Of a stretch of DNA of 64,000 nucleotides, positions 1 through 8,520 are shown in pieces. The position numbers and the translations under genes were made by a program. Every line of letters begins with the position of its first letter. The first letter of the stretch is position 1. Under the pieces are notes generated by a model, which was not told the origin of the DNA, did no database searches, and saw only the letters and a program-made list of their open reading frames with translations. Source of the stretch: Halorubrum salinarum (GTDB lineage: Archaea > Halobacteriota > Halobacteria > Halobacteriales > Haloferacaceae); contig NZ_CP053941.1 in the NCBI RefSeq assembly GCF_013267195.1, positions 930,001 to 994,000 of the forward strand, given 5' to 3'.

Positions 1-43
1 CGTCGCACGGCGCCGCGGCTCGTCGGGAGCGCGGACCGCGAGG

Positions 44-50
44 AAAAACG
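44..50 (-). terminator. possible oligo-T terminator of rpl15e
   Basis: About 20 bases past the L15e stop, the minus strand has a short T-run (gtttttcc) after a G+C-rich stretch. Archaeal transcription often ends at such T-runs. No strong hairpin is evident and the window edge is close. Confidence 0.3.
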
Positions 51-68
51 TCGATTTCGTCGAGGGCG

Positions 69-659
69 TTACTTGCCCTGCCGGTCGTTCGAGGTGACGC
101 TCGGGCGCGTCTTCTCGGTGCCCTTGCCGCGCTTGCGCTGGCCGCGGCCCTTGGTGCCGGCGGAGGTGAGGCCGCGGTACGCGCGGCCCTTGTGGTCGTC
201 CGAGCAGATCCAGTTCAGGTCGTCGTCGTTCTCGATCGCGGGGTGGGCGGGGTCCACGAGGATGACCTCGTGCCACTTCTGGGAGCCGTCCTCACCGACC
301 CAGTAGGAGTTGAGCACGCGGAGGTTGCGGTACTTCCGCGAGGCGCGCTCCTCGGCGATGCGCTGGATCGACTTGCGCCGCGAGACGCGGTTGACGCCCT
401 GGCGCTTCGAGCGGCGGCCCGCCTTGAAGCGCTGCTTGCGCGAGCCGCCCTTCCGGACGCTCACGCGGGCGACGATGACGCCCTGCTTGGCCTTGTAGCC
501 CAGTTCGCGGGCCTTGTCCAGCCGGGTGGGGCGCTCGATGCGCTCGATGGCGCCCTGGTCGCGCCACTCCTGTTTGCGCTGCCACTGCAGCTCGGCCAGT
601 TTCCCCTCCTTGGGGGACCGCCACGCCTCCTTGATGTGCGAGTAGAAGCTTCGTGCCAT
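69..659 (-). CDS. rpl15e: 50S ribosomal protein L15e
   Basis: This 196-residue, strongly basic protein is a structural component of the archaeal/eukaryotic large ribosomal subunit. It begins MARSFYSHIKEAW and carries the family's Arg/Lys-rich rRNA-binding stretches (KGGSRKQRFKAGRRSKRQG around residues 70-88), then the conserved YRNLRVLNSYWVGEDG segment, and ends in a basic tail. Length is normal for haloarchaeal L15e. It is transcribed away from the cobalamin operon, so the two share the upstream intergenic region. Identification is by clear full-length family resemblance. Confidence 0.97.
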   Translation of the reverse strand: MARSFYSHIKEAWRSPKEGKLAELQWQRKQEWRDQGAIERIERPTRLDKARELGYKAKQGVIVARVSVRKGGSRKQRFKAGRRSKRQGVNRVSRRKSIQRIAEERASRKYRNLRVLNSYWVGEDGSQKWHEVILVDPAHPAIENDDDLNWICSDDHKGRAYRGLTSAGTKGRGQRKRGKGTEKTRPSVTSNDRQGK

Positions 660-972
660 TGTGTGTCCGCGGACGGTTGCGATTCAGCCGCGAGGGGCTA
701 CATGTCGTCTCGTCCCGGGCGCGCGTCGGCCGACCCGACGTTCCCGGCGGCGAGTGCCCGCTGTGTCCGCACCAGCGAGTTGGCGGATTTATCCGCGGTC
801 CGCCCTTAACCGCTTCGCTCCGCGGGTCGCGTGCGGAGGAGTGACAGGGAGGCTCGGCCGCGCTCCCGGCACCCCGCGTCGATCGATTAAAGTTCACTTG
901 TATCGATTAACCGCCAGTGGTACACATCGACGCCGCGCCGGGGCGACGCGGCCTCGACGGAGGGGGTGTCCG
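660..972. other. divergent intergenic region, rpl15e / cobalamin operon
   Basis: No gene is supported here. Directly repeated TCGATTAA octamers lie at 883-890 and 903-910, exactly two helical turns apart, about 65-90 bases before the first cobalamin gene. They could be a TATA-like or operator element for the operon. No B12-box or cobalamin-riboswitch-like core was recognised by eye. A reading frame open through this region in frame with the first cob gene lacks family resemblance. Confidence 0.4.
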
Positions 973-2070
973 GTGGGGGACGTGACCCTCGTCGTCGTCG
1001 CCGGGACGACCGAGACGGCCGCGATCGACGGAATTAGCGCCGCGGGCGCCGACCCCGACCTGCGCGTCCACACGCCGAGCGCCGACCTCGAGATCGTCGC
1101 GTCCGGGCGCCCGGCCCCGGGCTCGCCCGTGCCGGTGAGCCCGGGCGGCTGTCCGACCCCCGCGGTCGTCACCCGCGCCGTCCGCGAGCTGCTCGGCCCC
1201 GAGTCGCTCCCAGCCGAGTTCATTGACGCCGGCCTGGGAGCGCCCACCGCGGCCGCCACGCGCGGCGTCGGCGCGGCGCCGGGCGGCGACGTGCGCGACC
1301 CGGAACCGGTCCCGGCGGCGGCGACCGTCTTCGAGCGCGCGCGGTCGCTGGCGCCGGACCTCGCCGCGTCCGGAGGCGGCGACGACGCGGGCGGCGACGG
1401 GGCGACCGAACTCCTCGTCGCGGAGACGATCCCGGGCGGAACGACGACGGCGCTCGGGGTCCTGACGGCGCTCGGCGAGCGCGCCGCGGTCTCCTCGTCG
1501 CTCCCGGCGAACCCGATCGAGCGCAAGCGCCGCGTCGTCGCCGAGGGGCTGGCGGCGAGCGGCCTCGACCCGGGCGGCGCGGCGGGCGACCCGATCGAGG
1601 CGGTCCGGCTGGCCGGCGACCCGGTCCTCGCCGCGGTCGCCGGGCTGCTCGTCGGCTGCGCGGACGAGGAGGTCGACGTCACGCTCGCGGGCGGCACCCA
1701 GCTCGCCGCCGCCGCGGCGCTCGCGCGACACGCCGGGGTCGACCGCCGGCTCCCGCTGGCGACCACGTCGCTCGTCGCCGACGACCCCACGGCGGACCTC
1801 CCGGCGCTCGCCGCCGACCTCGACCTGACGCTCGCGGCGGCCGACCCCGGGTTCGCCGAGGGCGACCACCCCGCGCTGGCGGCGTACGCCCGGGGCGAGG
1901 CGAAGGAGGGCGTCGGAATGGGCGGGACGCTCGCGCTCGCGGAGCGCGCGGGTGTCGCCGACGCCGCCGTCCGCGATCGGATCGCCGCCGTGACCGACCG
2001 GCTTCTCGCCGAGCGCGCGCCGCGCGACCCGGACGGCTCGACGCCGACGAGCGGGGGCGACCCGCCGTGA
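973..2070 (+). CDS. cobT: archaeal CobT-like nicotinate-nucleotide--dimethylbenzimidazole phosphoribosyltransferase family protein
   Basis: First gene of the cobalamin operon, 365 residues from the GTG at 973. It belongs to the archaeal CobT-like family (UPF0284), expected to activate the lower-ligand base for nucleotide-loop assembly. Family features are the opening TLVVVAGTTETA strand, PGGTTTALGVL near the middle, the SSSLPANPIERKRRVV segment and the glycine-rich LAGGTQLAAAAAL. The frame is open further upstream, but resemblance starts only at this GTG; another GTG at 982 is possible. The stop overlaps the GTG of cbiA. The exact substrate in archaea is less certain than for bacterial CobT. 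Confidence 0.8.
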   Translation: MGDVTLVVVAGTTETAAIDGISAAGADPDLRVHTPSADLEIVASGRPAPGSPVPVSPGGCPTPAVVTRAVRELLGPESLPAEFIDAGLGAPTAAATRGVGAAPGGDVRDPEPVPAAATVFERARSLAPDLAASGGGDDAGGDGATELLVAETIPGGTTTALGVLTALGERAAVSSSLPANPIERKRRVVAEGLAASGLDPGGAAGDPIEAVRLAGDPVLAAVAGLLVGCADEEVDVTLAGGTQLAAAAALARHAGVDRRLPLATTSLVADDPTADLPALAADLDLTLAAADPGFAEGDHPALAAYARGEAKEGVGMGGTLALAERAGVADAAVRDRIAAVTDRLLAERAPRDPDGSTPTSGGDPP

Positions 2071-3404
2071 AGGGGCTCGTCCTCGCCGGCACCGCCTCCG
2101 GCGTCGGCAAGACCGTGGCGACGCTCGCGGCGCTGCGCGCGTTCGAGGCCGCGGGACGGACGGTTCAGCCCGCGAAGGCGGGCCCGGACTTCATCGACCC
2201 GAGCCACCACGCCCGGGTCGCGGGCCGGCCCTCGCGGACGCTCGACCCGTGGCTCCAGGGGCCCGGTGGGCTCCGCCGGAACTACGCCCGCGGCGAGGGC
2301 GACGTGTGCGTGATCGAGGGGATGATGGGGCTGTACGACGGCGACGCGGCGAGCACCGCCGGCGTCGCGGCCGCGCTCGACCTGCCGGTCGTCCTCGTCG
2401 TGGACGCGAGCGCGGGGATGGAGAGCGTCGCGGCGACCGCGCTCGGCTTCGCGGCGTACGCCGACCGGACGCCCCACGACCTCGACGTGGCGGGCGTGAT
2501 CGCCCAGAAGGCCCACGGCGGCCGCCACGAGGACGGGATCCGCGAGGCGCTCCCCGACGGGCTCGACTACTGCGGCCGGGTCCCGCCGCGCGAGGACCTG
2601 GAGGTCCCCGACCGGCACCTCGGGCTCCGGATGGCCGAGGAGGCCCCGCTCGACGACGCGGCGCTCGACGCCGCCGCCGAGGCGCTCCGGACCGACCGGC
2701 TGCTCGACCTCGCGCGCGAGCCGACGCCCCGCGCGGAGGCGACCTCGGACGCGGGCGTCAGAGACGCCGCCGCGAGCCGCGGCGACGGCGACCCTCCGCG
2801 GATCGCGGTCGCCGACGACGCAGCGTTCCGGTTCGTGTACCCGGCCACCCGCGAGCGCCTCGCGGAGCGCGCGACGGTGGTCCCGTTCGCGCCGGCGGCC
2901 GGCGACGACCTCCCGCTCTGCGACGGGGTCTACCTCCCCGGCGGCTACCCGGAGCTCCACGCGGCGGCGCTCGCCGAGGGGCCGGCGCTCGACTCGGTCG
3001 CGGACGCCGCGGCCGAGGGGACCCCGGTACTCGGCGAGTGCGGCGGGCTGATGGCGCTCGCGGAGACGCTGACGACTGTCGAGGGCGACGCCCACGAGAT
3101 GGCCGGCGTCCTCCCCGCGAGCGTCGAGATGCGGGAGCGGTACCAGGGGCTCGACCACGTCGAACTGCGCGCGCGGACCGAGACGCTCACCGCGGGCGCG
3201 GGCGACCGGCTCCGCGGCCACGAGTTCCACTACTCCGCGGCCGACATCGCCGACGACGCTCGGTTCGCGTTCGACGTGGAGCGCGGTACGGGCATCGACG
3301 GCGACCGCGAGGGGCTCGTCGAGCACCGGACCCTCGGCACGTACTGCCACGTCCACGCCGCGAGCGGGGCGTTCGACGCGTTCCTCGACGAGGTGGAGCG
3401 GTGA
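2067..3404 (+). CDS. cbiA: cobyrinate a,c-diamide synthase
   Basis: Amidates carboxylates a and c of cobyrinate using glutamine and ATP. The N-terminal half is a dethiobiotin-synthetase-like ATPase domain with the P-loop GTASGVGKT (residues 8-16), the AKAGPDFIDPSHH substrate segment and EGMMGLYDG. The C-terminal half is a class I glutamine amidotransferase-like domain with the nucleophile segment GECGGLMAL and a C-terminal GTYCHVH. Length (445 residues) is normal. Starts with GTG overlapping the cobT stop by 4 bases and overlaps cbiB the same way, consistent with translational coupling. Confidence 0.95.
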   Translation: MKGLVLAGTASGVGKTVATLAALRAFEAAGRTVQPAKAGPDFIDPSHHARVAGRPSRTLDPWLQGPGGLRRNYARGEGDVCVIEGMMGLYDGDAASTAGVAAALDLPVVLVVDASAGMESVAATALGFAAYADRTPHDLDVAGVIAQKAHGGRHEDGIREALPDGLDYCGRVPPREDLEVPDRHLGLRMAEEAPLDDAALDAAAEALRTDRLLDLAREPTPRAEATSDAGVRDAAASRGDGDPPRIAVADDAAFRFVYPATRERLAERATVVPFAPAAGDDLPLCDGVYLPGGYPELHAAALAEGPALDSVADAAAEGTPVLGECGGLMALAETLTTVEGDAHEMAGVLPASVEMRERYQGLDHVELRARTETLTAGAGDRLRGHEFHYSAADIADDARFAFDVERGTGIDGDREGLVEHRTLGTYCHVHAASGAFDAFLDEVER

Positions 3405-4420
3405 CGGGGAGCGGTGTCCTCCCGGCCGCGGCGGTCACGCTGCTCGCCCCGCTCGCCGTCGCCGTCGCGCTCGACCTCGCGGTCGCGGAGCCGCCCCGGC
3501 GGGTCCACCCGGTCGCGCTGTTCGGGCGCCTCATCGGGCCCTTCGACCGCGAGTGGGGGCGTCCGGGACTCGTCGGCGCCGCGGTCGCGGTCGCGCTCCC
3601 GCTGGCCGCGGCGGCGGCCTGCGGCGGAGCGGTCCGCCTCGCGGCCGTCTACGGCCCCCGGCTCGGGGGGGTCCCGGTCCTCGCCGTCCCCGTCGCGGCC
3701 GCCGTCTGCTTCTCGACCGCGAGCCTGCGCATGCTGCTCGACGTGACGGGCGAGGTGGTCGCGGAGAGCGAGGCCGACCCCGACGCGGCCCGGGAGTCCG
3801 TCCGAGCGCTCGTCGGCCGCGACCCCGCCGCCCTCTCGCCGGCCGACCTCCGCAGCGCCGCGGTCGAGAGCGCCGCCGAGAACCTCGCGGACGGGTTCGT
3901 CGCGCCCCTCGCCTGGTTCGTCGCGGGCGCGACCGTCGCCGTCGCGCTCGCCGCGGCGGCGGGGGGCGCCGCCGTCCCGTCAGTCGCGCTCGCCGCCGGC
4001 GTCGCGGCCGCCGCCTGGGCGAAGGCCGTGAACACGCTCGACTCGATGCTCGGCTACCGCTCGAAGCCGGTCGGCCGGGCGAGCGCCCGCCTCGACGACG
4101 CCGCCATGTTCCTACCCGCGCGAGCCGCCGCGGGCTGTCTCGCGGTCGCCGCTCGGTCGCCCGGGAGCCTGCGACGGGCGCGGTCGCTGGCCCGCGAGCC
4201 CGCCTCGCCGAACTCGGGGTGGCCGATGGCGACGGCCGCGGTCGCGCTCGGCGTCCGCTTGGAGAAGCCGGGCGCGTACGCGCTCCCCGGGGGGCCCGAG
4301 CCGCCGACGCCCGCGGCCGCCCGTGACGCCGTGCGCCTCGTCGGCGCCGCCGGCGGGATCGCGGTCGCGGCCGCGGCCGGGTGGCTCCTCGCGCTCGCGG
4401 GGGTGATCGCGTGGTCCTGA
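3401..4420 (+). CDS. cbiB: adenosylcobinamide-phosphate synthase CbiB (membrane protein)
   Basis: Attaches the aminopropanol (phosphate) arm to cobyric acid. The 339-residue protein has several hydrophobic segments and the CbiB signature stretches RRVHPVALFGRLIGPFDRE near the N-terminus, ESAAENLADGFVAPLAWF in the middle, and KAVNTLDSMLGYRS. The GTG start at 3401 overlaps the cbiA stop (GTGA). It acts with CobD, which supplies aminopropanol phosphate, and CobS, also a membrane enzyme. Confidence 0.93.
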   Translation: MTGSGVLPAAAVTLLAPLAVAVALDLAVAEPPRRVHPVALFGRLIGPFDREWGRPGLVGAAVAVALPLAAAAACGGAVRLAAVYGPRLGGVPVLAVPVAAAVCFSTASLRMLLDVTGEVVAESEADPDAARESVRALVGRDPAALSPADLRSAAVESAAENLADGFVAPLAWFVAGATVAVALAAAAGGAAVPSVALAAGVAAAAWAKAVNTLDSMLGYRSKPVGRASARLDDAAMFLPARAAAGCLAVAARSPGSLRRARSLAREPASPNSGWPMATAAVALGVRLEKPGAYALPGGPEPPTPAAARDAVRLVGAAGGIAVAAAAGWLLALAGVIAWS

Positions 4421-5220
4421 CGGTCGCCGCGCTCCGCGGCGCGCTCGGGTTCTGCTCGCGGGTCCCCGTCGGCCGCGACGAGGCGGCCTGGGAGGCGTTC
4501 CGGCGGACGCCCGCGGCCATGCCGGCGGTCGCCTACGCGCTCGGCACCTTGGTCGCGCTCCCGGTCGTCGCCGCGACGCTGCTCCCCGTCCCGGTCCCGT
4601 CCCCCACGGTCGCGGCGGCGGTCCCCGCGTGGCTGTACCTCGTCAGCGGGATCACCCACCTCGACGGCGTCGCCGACCTCGGCGACGCGGCGGTCGTCCA
4701 CGGGGACGCCGAGGGCCGCCGCGAGGTGATGAAGGACTCGGCGCTCGGCGTCGGCGGCGCGCTCGCGGTGGCGCTCGTCGTCTTCGGCCTCGCGACGGCG
4801 GCGACGGTGGCGGTGGACCTCGCCCGGCTCTCGCTCGTCGACGCCGTCGCACTCGTCGTCGCCGCCGAGGTCGGCGCGAGGGGCGCCGCAGCCGCGCTCG
4901 TCTGCGTCGGCGAGGCCGCCCACGAGGGGCTCGGGTCGGCGCTGACCGCCGAGTCCGGCCCGCGGGACCTGACCTGGGTCGCGCTCGCGGCGGCCCCCGC
5001 CGCGCTGCTGGGCCCCGCCGCGGCCGCGGCGGGCGTCGGGTTCAACGCCGCGTTCGTCCCCGGCGCGGCGCTGGCCGCCGCGGGCGCCGTCGCCATCGTC
5101 GGCCTGGCGTGGGCGAACGTGCGCCTCGGCGGGGTCAGCGGCGACGTGCTCGGCGCGGCGACCGAGGTCGCCCGGGTCGTCGGGGTTCACGCGGGGGTGA
5201 TCGCGTGGACGCTCTCGTGA
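4411..5220 (+). CDS. cobS: adenosylcobinamide-GDP ribazoletransferase (cobalamin synthase)
   Basis: Integral-membrane enzyme of 269 residues that joins adenosylcobinamide-GDP with alpha-ribazole (phosphate) in the last step of B12 assembly. It shows FCSRVPVG at the N-terminus, the conserved GITHLDGVADLGDA metal-binding acidic motif around residues 80-93, REVMKDSALGVGGAL, and several Ala/Val-rich membrane segments. The GTG at 4411 lies inside the cbiB 3' end (10-base overlap). An ATG-less extension upstream in the same frame is not family-like. Confidence 0.93.
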   Translation: MVLTVAALRGALGFCSRVPVGRDEAAWEAFRRTPAAMPAVAYALGTLVALPVVAATLLPVPVPSPTVAAAVPAWLYLVSGITHLDGVADLGDAAVVHGDAEGRREVMKDSALGVGGALAVALVVFGLATAATVAVDLARLSLVDAVALVVAAEVGARGAAAALVCVGEAAHEGLGSALTAESGPRDLTWVALAAAPAALLGPAAAAAGVGFNAAFVPGAALAAAGAVAIVGLAWANVRLGGVSGDVLGAATEVARVVGVHAGVIAWTLS

Positions 5221-5969
5221 TGTGCGGCGGCCGGGGCACCCGGCTCGGCAAGGGCGAGAAGCCGCTCGCGGCGGTCGCCGGGCGGTCGATGGTCGACCGC
5301 GCGCTCGACGCGCTCGCCGCGAGCCGGGTCGAGACGGCGTACGCCGCCGTCTCCCCGCACACGCCGCGGACGCGCGAGCGACTGGTTGCGCGGCGGGACG
5401 GCGGTTCCGACGACCCGGACGCGGGTTCGGTCGACCTCCGGGTGCTCGACACGCCGGGCGACGGGTACGTCGCGGACCTCCGGGCGGCCCTCGAAGCCGG
5501 GCCGGACGCGCCGACGCTCACCCTCGCGGTCGACCTGCCGCTGCTCGACGGCCCGGCGGTCGACGCGGTCCTCGACGCGCACGCCGCCGCCGACGCCGAC
5601 GCGCTCTCGGTCCGCGTGCCCGCGGCGCGCAAGCGGGAACTCGGCGCGAGCGCCGACGCCGCGACGCGGTACGACGAGGCGGACGGCGGTGGCGAGGCGA
5701 GCGACGAGGCGAACGGCGGCGAGGCGAGCGGGGAAGCCGCCGACGACCGCGTGCCCGCCGGGATCAACGTCGTCGGAGCGCTGGGCGACGCGGGCGACGA
5801 GGCCGTCCGGGCGACCCGCGACGCGCGTCTCGCCGTCAACGTCAACCGCCCTGGAGACCGCCGGCTCGCGGAGCGGCTGCTCACCGGCGACGGACCCGAC
5901 TCGCTCCCGACCGGCGGGATCGACTGGCTCGACGCGACGGCGGCGCGCGGGGGAGGTGGGCGGTCGTGA
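5205..5969 (+). CDS. cobY: adenosylcobinamide-phosphate guanylyltransferase CobY
   Basis: The archaeal (non-orthologous) replacement of CobU guanylyltransferase activity; it transfers GMP from GTP to adenosylcobinamide phosphate. The 254-residue nucleotidyltransferase opens with VDALVMCGGRGTRLGKGEKPL, the Rossmann-like signature loop and catalytic Lys, followed later by LAVDLPLLDGPAV. Around 5670-5750 there is a Gly/Ala/Glu/Asp-rich insert (repeated EASDEANGGEAS-type units), likely a disordered acidic loop. GTG start at 5205 inside cobS, 16-base overlap; a downstream GTG/ATG would cut into the signature. Confidence 0.92.
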   Translation: MDALVMCGGRGTRLGKGEKPLAAVAGRSMVDRALDALAASRVETAYAAVSPHTPRTRERLVARRDGGSDDPDAGSVDLRVLDTPGDGYVADLRAALEAGPDAPTLTLAVDLPLLDGPAVDAVLDAHAAADADALSVRVPAARKRELGASADAATRYDEADGGGEASDEANGGEASGEAADDRVPAGINVVGALGDAGDEAVRATRDARLAVNVNRPGDRRLAERLLTGDGPDSLPTGGIDWLDATAARGGGGRS

Positions 5970-7015
5970 ACCGCGAGCGCGCCGCGGCGCTCGGCCGCGA
6001 GCCGCACGGGAGCAGCGACGACCCCGACCTGCTGGACTTCAGCGCGAACGCGAACCCCGAGGTCCCCGACGGCGTCGAGCGCGTCTACCGGGCGGCGTTC
6101 GAGCGGGCGCGGACGTACCCGCCCGAGCCGCCGGCGGCGTTCCGGCGGGCGGCCGCCGACTACGTGGGCTGCGACCCCGAGGACGTGGTCCCGGCCCCGG
6201 GCGGGCTGGCGGCGATCCGGGCCGCGGTCGCGCTCGCGGTCGACGAGGGCGACACCGCCCTGCTCCCGGCGCCGAGCTTCGGCGAGTACGCCCGCGAGGT
6301 CCGGCTCCGGGGCGGCGAGCCGTCGTTCGTCGACGCCGACCGCGTCCTCGACGCCGACCCGAGCGGCCACGCGCTGGCGGTCGTCTGTACCCCGAACAAC
6401 CCCACTGGCACCGGCTACGACCGCGACGCGCTGCTCGCGTTCGCGGAGCTCTGTCGGGCGGCGGGAACCGTCCTGCTCGTCGACGAGGCGTTCCTCGGGT
6501 TCACCGAGCGCGCGTCGCTCGCGGGGACCGACGGCGTCCTCGTCGCGCGGGCGCTCACGAAACTGTTCGGGCTCCCCGGGATCCGGGCCGGCTTCGCGGT
6601 CGCGACGGGCGACCTCGGCGCGGCGCTGCGGGGCGCCCGCCGGACGTGGAACCTGGGCGCGCCGGCGCTCGCGACCGGCGAGTACTGCCTCCGACAGGAC
6701 GAGTTCGTCGGCGAGACCCGCGAGCGCGTCCGGCGCGAGCGCGAGCGGCTGCGGGCCGCGCTCGGCGAGCGCTACGCGGTTGCCCCCTCGGAGGCGCCGT
6801 TCCTGCTCGTCGACGTCGGCGACCGCGACGTGGACGGCGTGATCGAGCGCGCCCGCGACCGGGGGGTCGCCGTCCGCGACGCGCGGTCCTTCCGCGGCCT
6901 CGACTCGCACGTCCGGGTCGCGGTGCGCCGCCCGGCCGAGAACGACCGGCTCCTCGCGGCGCTCGGCGTCGGCGACGGGAGCCGCGGTGACGGAGGTGTG
7001 GACGGCGATGTTTGA
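5966..7015 (+). CDS. cobD: L-threonine-O-3-phosphate decarboxylase CobD-like PLP enzyme
   Basis: Class I/II aminotransferase-fold protein of 349 residues, resembling histidinol-phosphate aminotransferase. In this operon it is most likely CobD, making aminopropanol O-2-phosphate for the nucleotide loop. Visible are LDFSANANPEVP near the N-terminus, CTPNNPTGTGYDRD, LLVDEAFLGFTE and the PLP lysine in LTKLFGLPGIRAGF. GTG start overlaps the cobY stop. Sequence alone does not separate it fully from HisC; context decides. Confidence 0.88.
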   Translation: MNRERAAALGREPHGSSDDPDLLDFSANANPEVPDGVERVYRAAFERARTYPPEPPAAFRRAAADYVGCDPEDVVPAPGGLAAIRAAVALAVDEGDTALLPAPSFGEYAREVRLRGGEPSFVDADRVLDADPSGHALAVVCTPNNPTGTGYDRDALLAFAELCRAAGTVLLVDEAFLGFTERASLAGTDGVLVARALTKLFGLPGIRAGFAVATGDLGAALRGARRTWNLGAPALATGEYCLRQDEFVGETRERVRRERERLRAALGERYAVAPSEAPFLLVDVGDRDVDGVIERARDRGVAVRDARSFRGLDSHVRVAVRRPAENDRLLAALGVGDGSRGDGGVDGDV

Positions 7016-7766
7016 GGCGACCGTCAGCGAGGGCGTCCTCCGGCTCCGCCGACCGGGGACGCGCTGGCTCTCGACCGGGTGGGACGGCGGCCGGTCGCGG
7101 GCGGCGGCCGCGTACAACGTCACCGTCCCGGAGGGGTTCGACCGGACGGACCTCGCAGCCTACCGCGACGAGCGGCTGGCGCGGGCCGGATTCGCCGGTG
7201 AGGCCGACGACCCCGCCGGCGAGGGGGCGGACGCCGCCGCCGACGCGCCGCCGACGCTGTTTACCGGCGTCTCGATGGAGCACGCCCGGGCCGCTCGGCT
7301 CGGGCCCGCCGTCGCGTACGCGACCGTCGGTCTGTCGAACCCCGCGATGCTGCCGACGGCGCCCGCGGACGCGGCCGAGTCGCGAGAGGTGACGGAGGCC
7401 GCGGAGGGCCCGCCCGGCCCCGGGACGGTCAACCTGGTCGTCGGGACGACGCGGCGGCTGGCGCCCGGGGCCGCGGCGAACCTCGTCGCGGTCGCGGCCG
7501 AGGCGAAGGCGGCGACGCTGCTCGCGACCGCGGGGGTGCCCGGGACGACGAGCGACGCGGTCGTCGTCGCCGACGACTCCGGCGGGGAGCCGACCGAGTT
7601 CTCCGGGAGCGCCACGGCGGTCGGCGGCGCGGCCCGCGCCTGCGTCCGGGACGCGGTCCGCGCGAGCCTGCGGTCGCGGTACCCGGACGGCGACGTGCCC
7701 GGTCCGGCGGCCGACGCCGAACACGGCGTCGTCACCGACGAACGGGCGGAGGTCTTCGACCCATGA
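7008..7766 (+). CDS. cbiZ: adenosylcobinamide amidohydrolase CbiZ
   Basis: Removes the aminopropanol side chain from adenosylcobinamide so that scavenged corrinoids re-enter the archaeal pathway as cobyric acid. Family segments are [22 protein letters not shown] and the glycine/threonine-rich [30 protein letters not shown]. The ATG at 7008 is chosen because GGAGG at 6992-6996 sits at good spacing before it; a GTG at 6987 would add seven residues. The 252-residue protein overlaps cobD slightly and the next gene by ATGA. Co-operonic cbiZ and cbiP fit a salvage loop. Confidence 0.87.
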   Translation: MFEATVSEGVLRLRRPGTRWLSTGWDGGRSRAAAAYNVTVPEGFDRTDLAAYRDERLARAGFAGEADDPAGEGADAAADAPPTLFTGVSMEHARAARLGPAVAYATVGLSNPAMLPTAPADAAESREVTEAAEGPPGPGTVNLVVGTTRRLAPGAAANLVAVAAEAKAATLLATAGVPGTTSDAVVVADDSGGEPTEFSGSATAVGGAARACVRDAVRASLRSRYPDGDVPGPAADAEHGVVTDERAEVFDP

Positions 7767-8509
7767 CACCGAACGACGACACCACCGACGAGGCATCGAC
7801 CGACGAGAACGGCGAGAGCAGCGAGAACGACGCGACACCGACCGCCGACCGGAGCCGCACCCCGGGCGGCGGCGAGGCCCCCGAGCCCGAGCCGATCGAG
7901 CCCGCCGCCCCCGAGGAGTTCGGGCTCGTTCAGGCCTGGTGGGGCGACGGCAAGGGGAAGACGACGGCGGCGATGGGGATGGGGTTCCGCGCCGCGGGGC
8001 ACGGCTACCGCGTCCACATGCTCCAGCTGATGAAGGGCGGCGCCGACAGCGTCGAGGGCGTCCGCGGCGAGTACAACGCCATCGCCGCCGTCCCCGGGTT
8101 CAGCTACGAGAACGCCGGTCACTACGGCTGGCACGGCCTGCTCGACGGATCGGCCGACGACGAGCACGAGGCGAAGGCGGCGGCCGCCTTCGAGCGCGCG
8201 GAGGAACTCGTCGCGGGCGCGGCCGACGCGGCCCTGACCGAGCCGCTCCCGCTCGACGGCGACCCCGAGGACGGCGTCCACATGCTGATCGTCGACGAGC
8301 TGCTGTACGCGGCCGACCGCGGGCTCGTCGCCCCCGACGACGTCGTCGCCCTCGCCGAGTCGAAGCCCGACGACCTCGAACTCGTCCTCACCGGGAGCCA
8401 CGCCGAGCCGGAGTACCTCGACGGCGTCGCCGACCTGATAACGAACGTCCGCAAGGTCGCGCACCCGTTCGACGACGGCCAGCGCGCCCGGCGCGGGACG
8501 GAGTACTGA
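7763..8509 (+). CDS. cobA: cob(I)alamin adenosyltransferase (CobA/BtuR family)
   Basis: ATP:corrinoid adenosyltransferase that forms the Co-C bond. After an acidic, probably disordered N-terminal extension of about 50 residues come the P-loop [19 protein letters not shown], the MLQLMKGG segment, the Walker-B-like [15 protein letters not shown] and [13 protein letters not shown], all typical of the CobA/CobO group. At 248 residues it is longer than bacterial BtuR because of the acidic leader. ATG overlaps the cbiZ stop (ATGA). It supplies adenosylated substrate to the other enzymes of the operon. Confidence 0.93.
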   Translation: MTPNDDTTDEASTDENGESSENDATPTADRSRTPGGGEAPEPEPIEPAAPEEFGLVQAWWGDGKGKTTAAMGMGFRAAGHGYRVHMLQLMKGGADSVEGVRGEYNAIAAVPGFSYENAGHYGWHGLLDGSADDEHEAKAAAAFERAEELVAGAADAALTEPLPLDGDPEDGVHMLIVDELLYAADRGLVAPDDVVALAESKPDDLELVLTGSHAEPEYLDGVADLITNVRKVAHPFDDGQRARRGTEY

Positions 8510-8520
8510 GTGCCAAAGAG

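Noticed and set aside
660-972. Cobalamin riboswitch before the cob operon
   Set aside because: No B12-box or conserved core recognised; the region only shows the octamer pair.
894-3356. Long minus-strand open frame antisense to cobT and cbiA
   Set aside because: Composition is Arg/Ala/Gly low complexity without family resemblance; it results from high G+C in the opposite strand's codon pattern.
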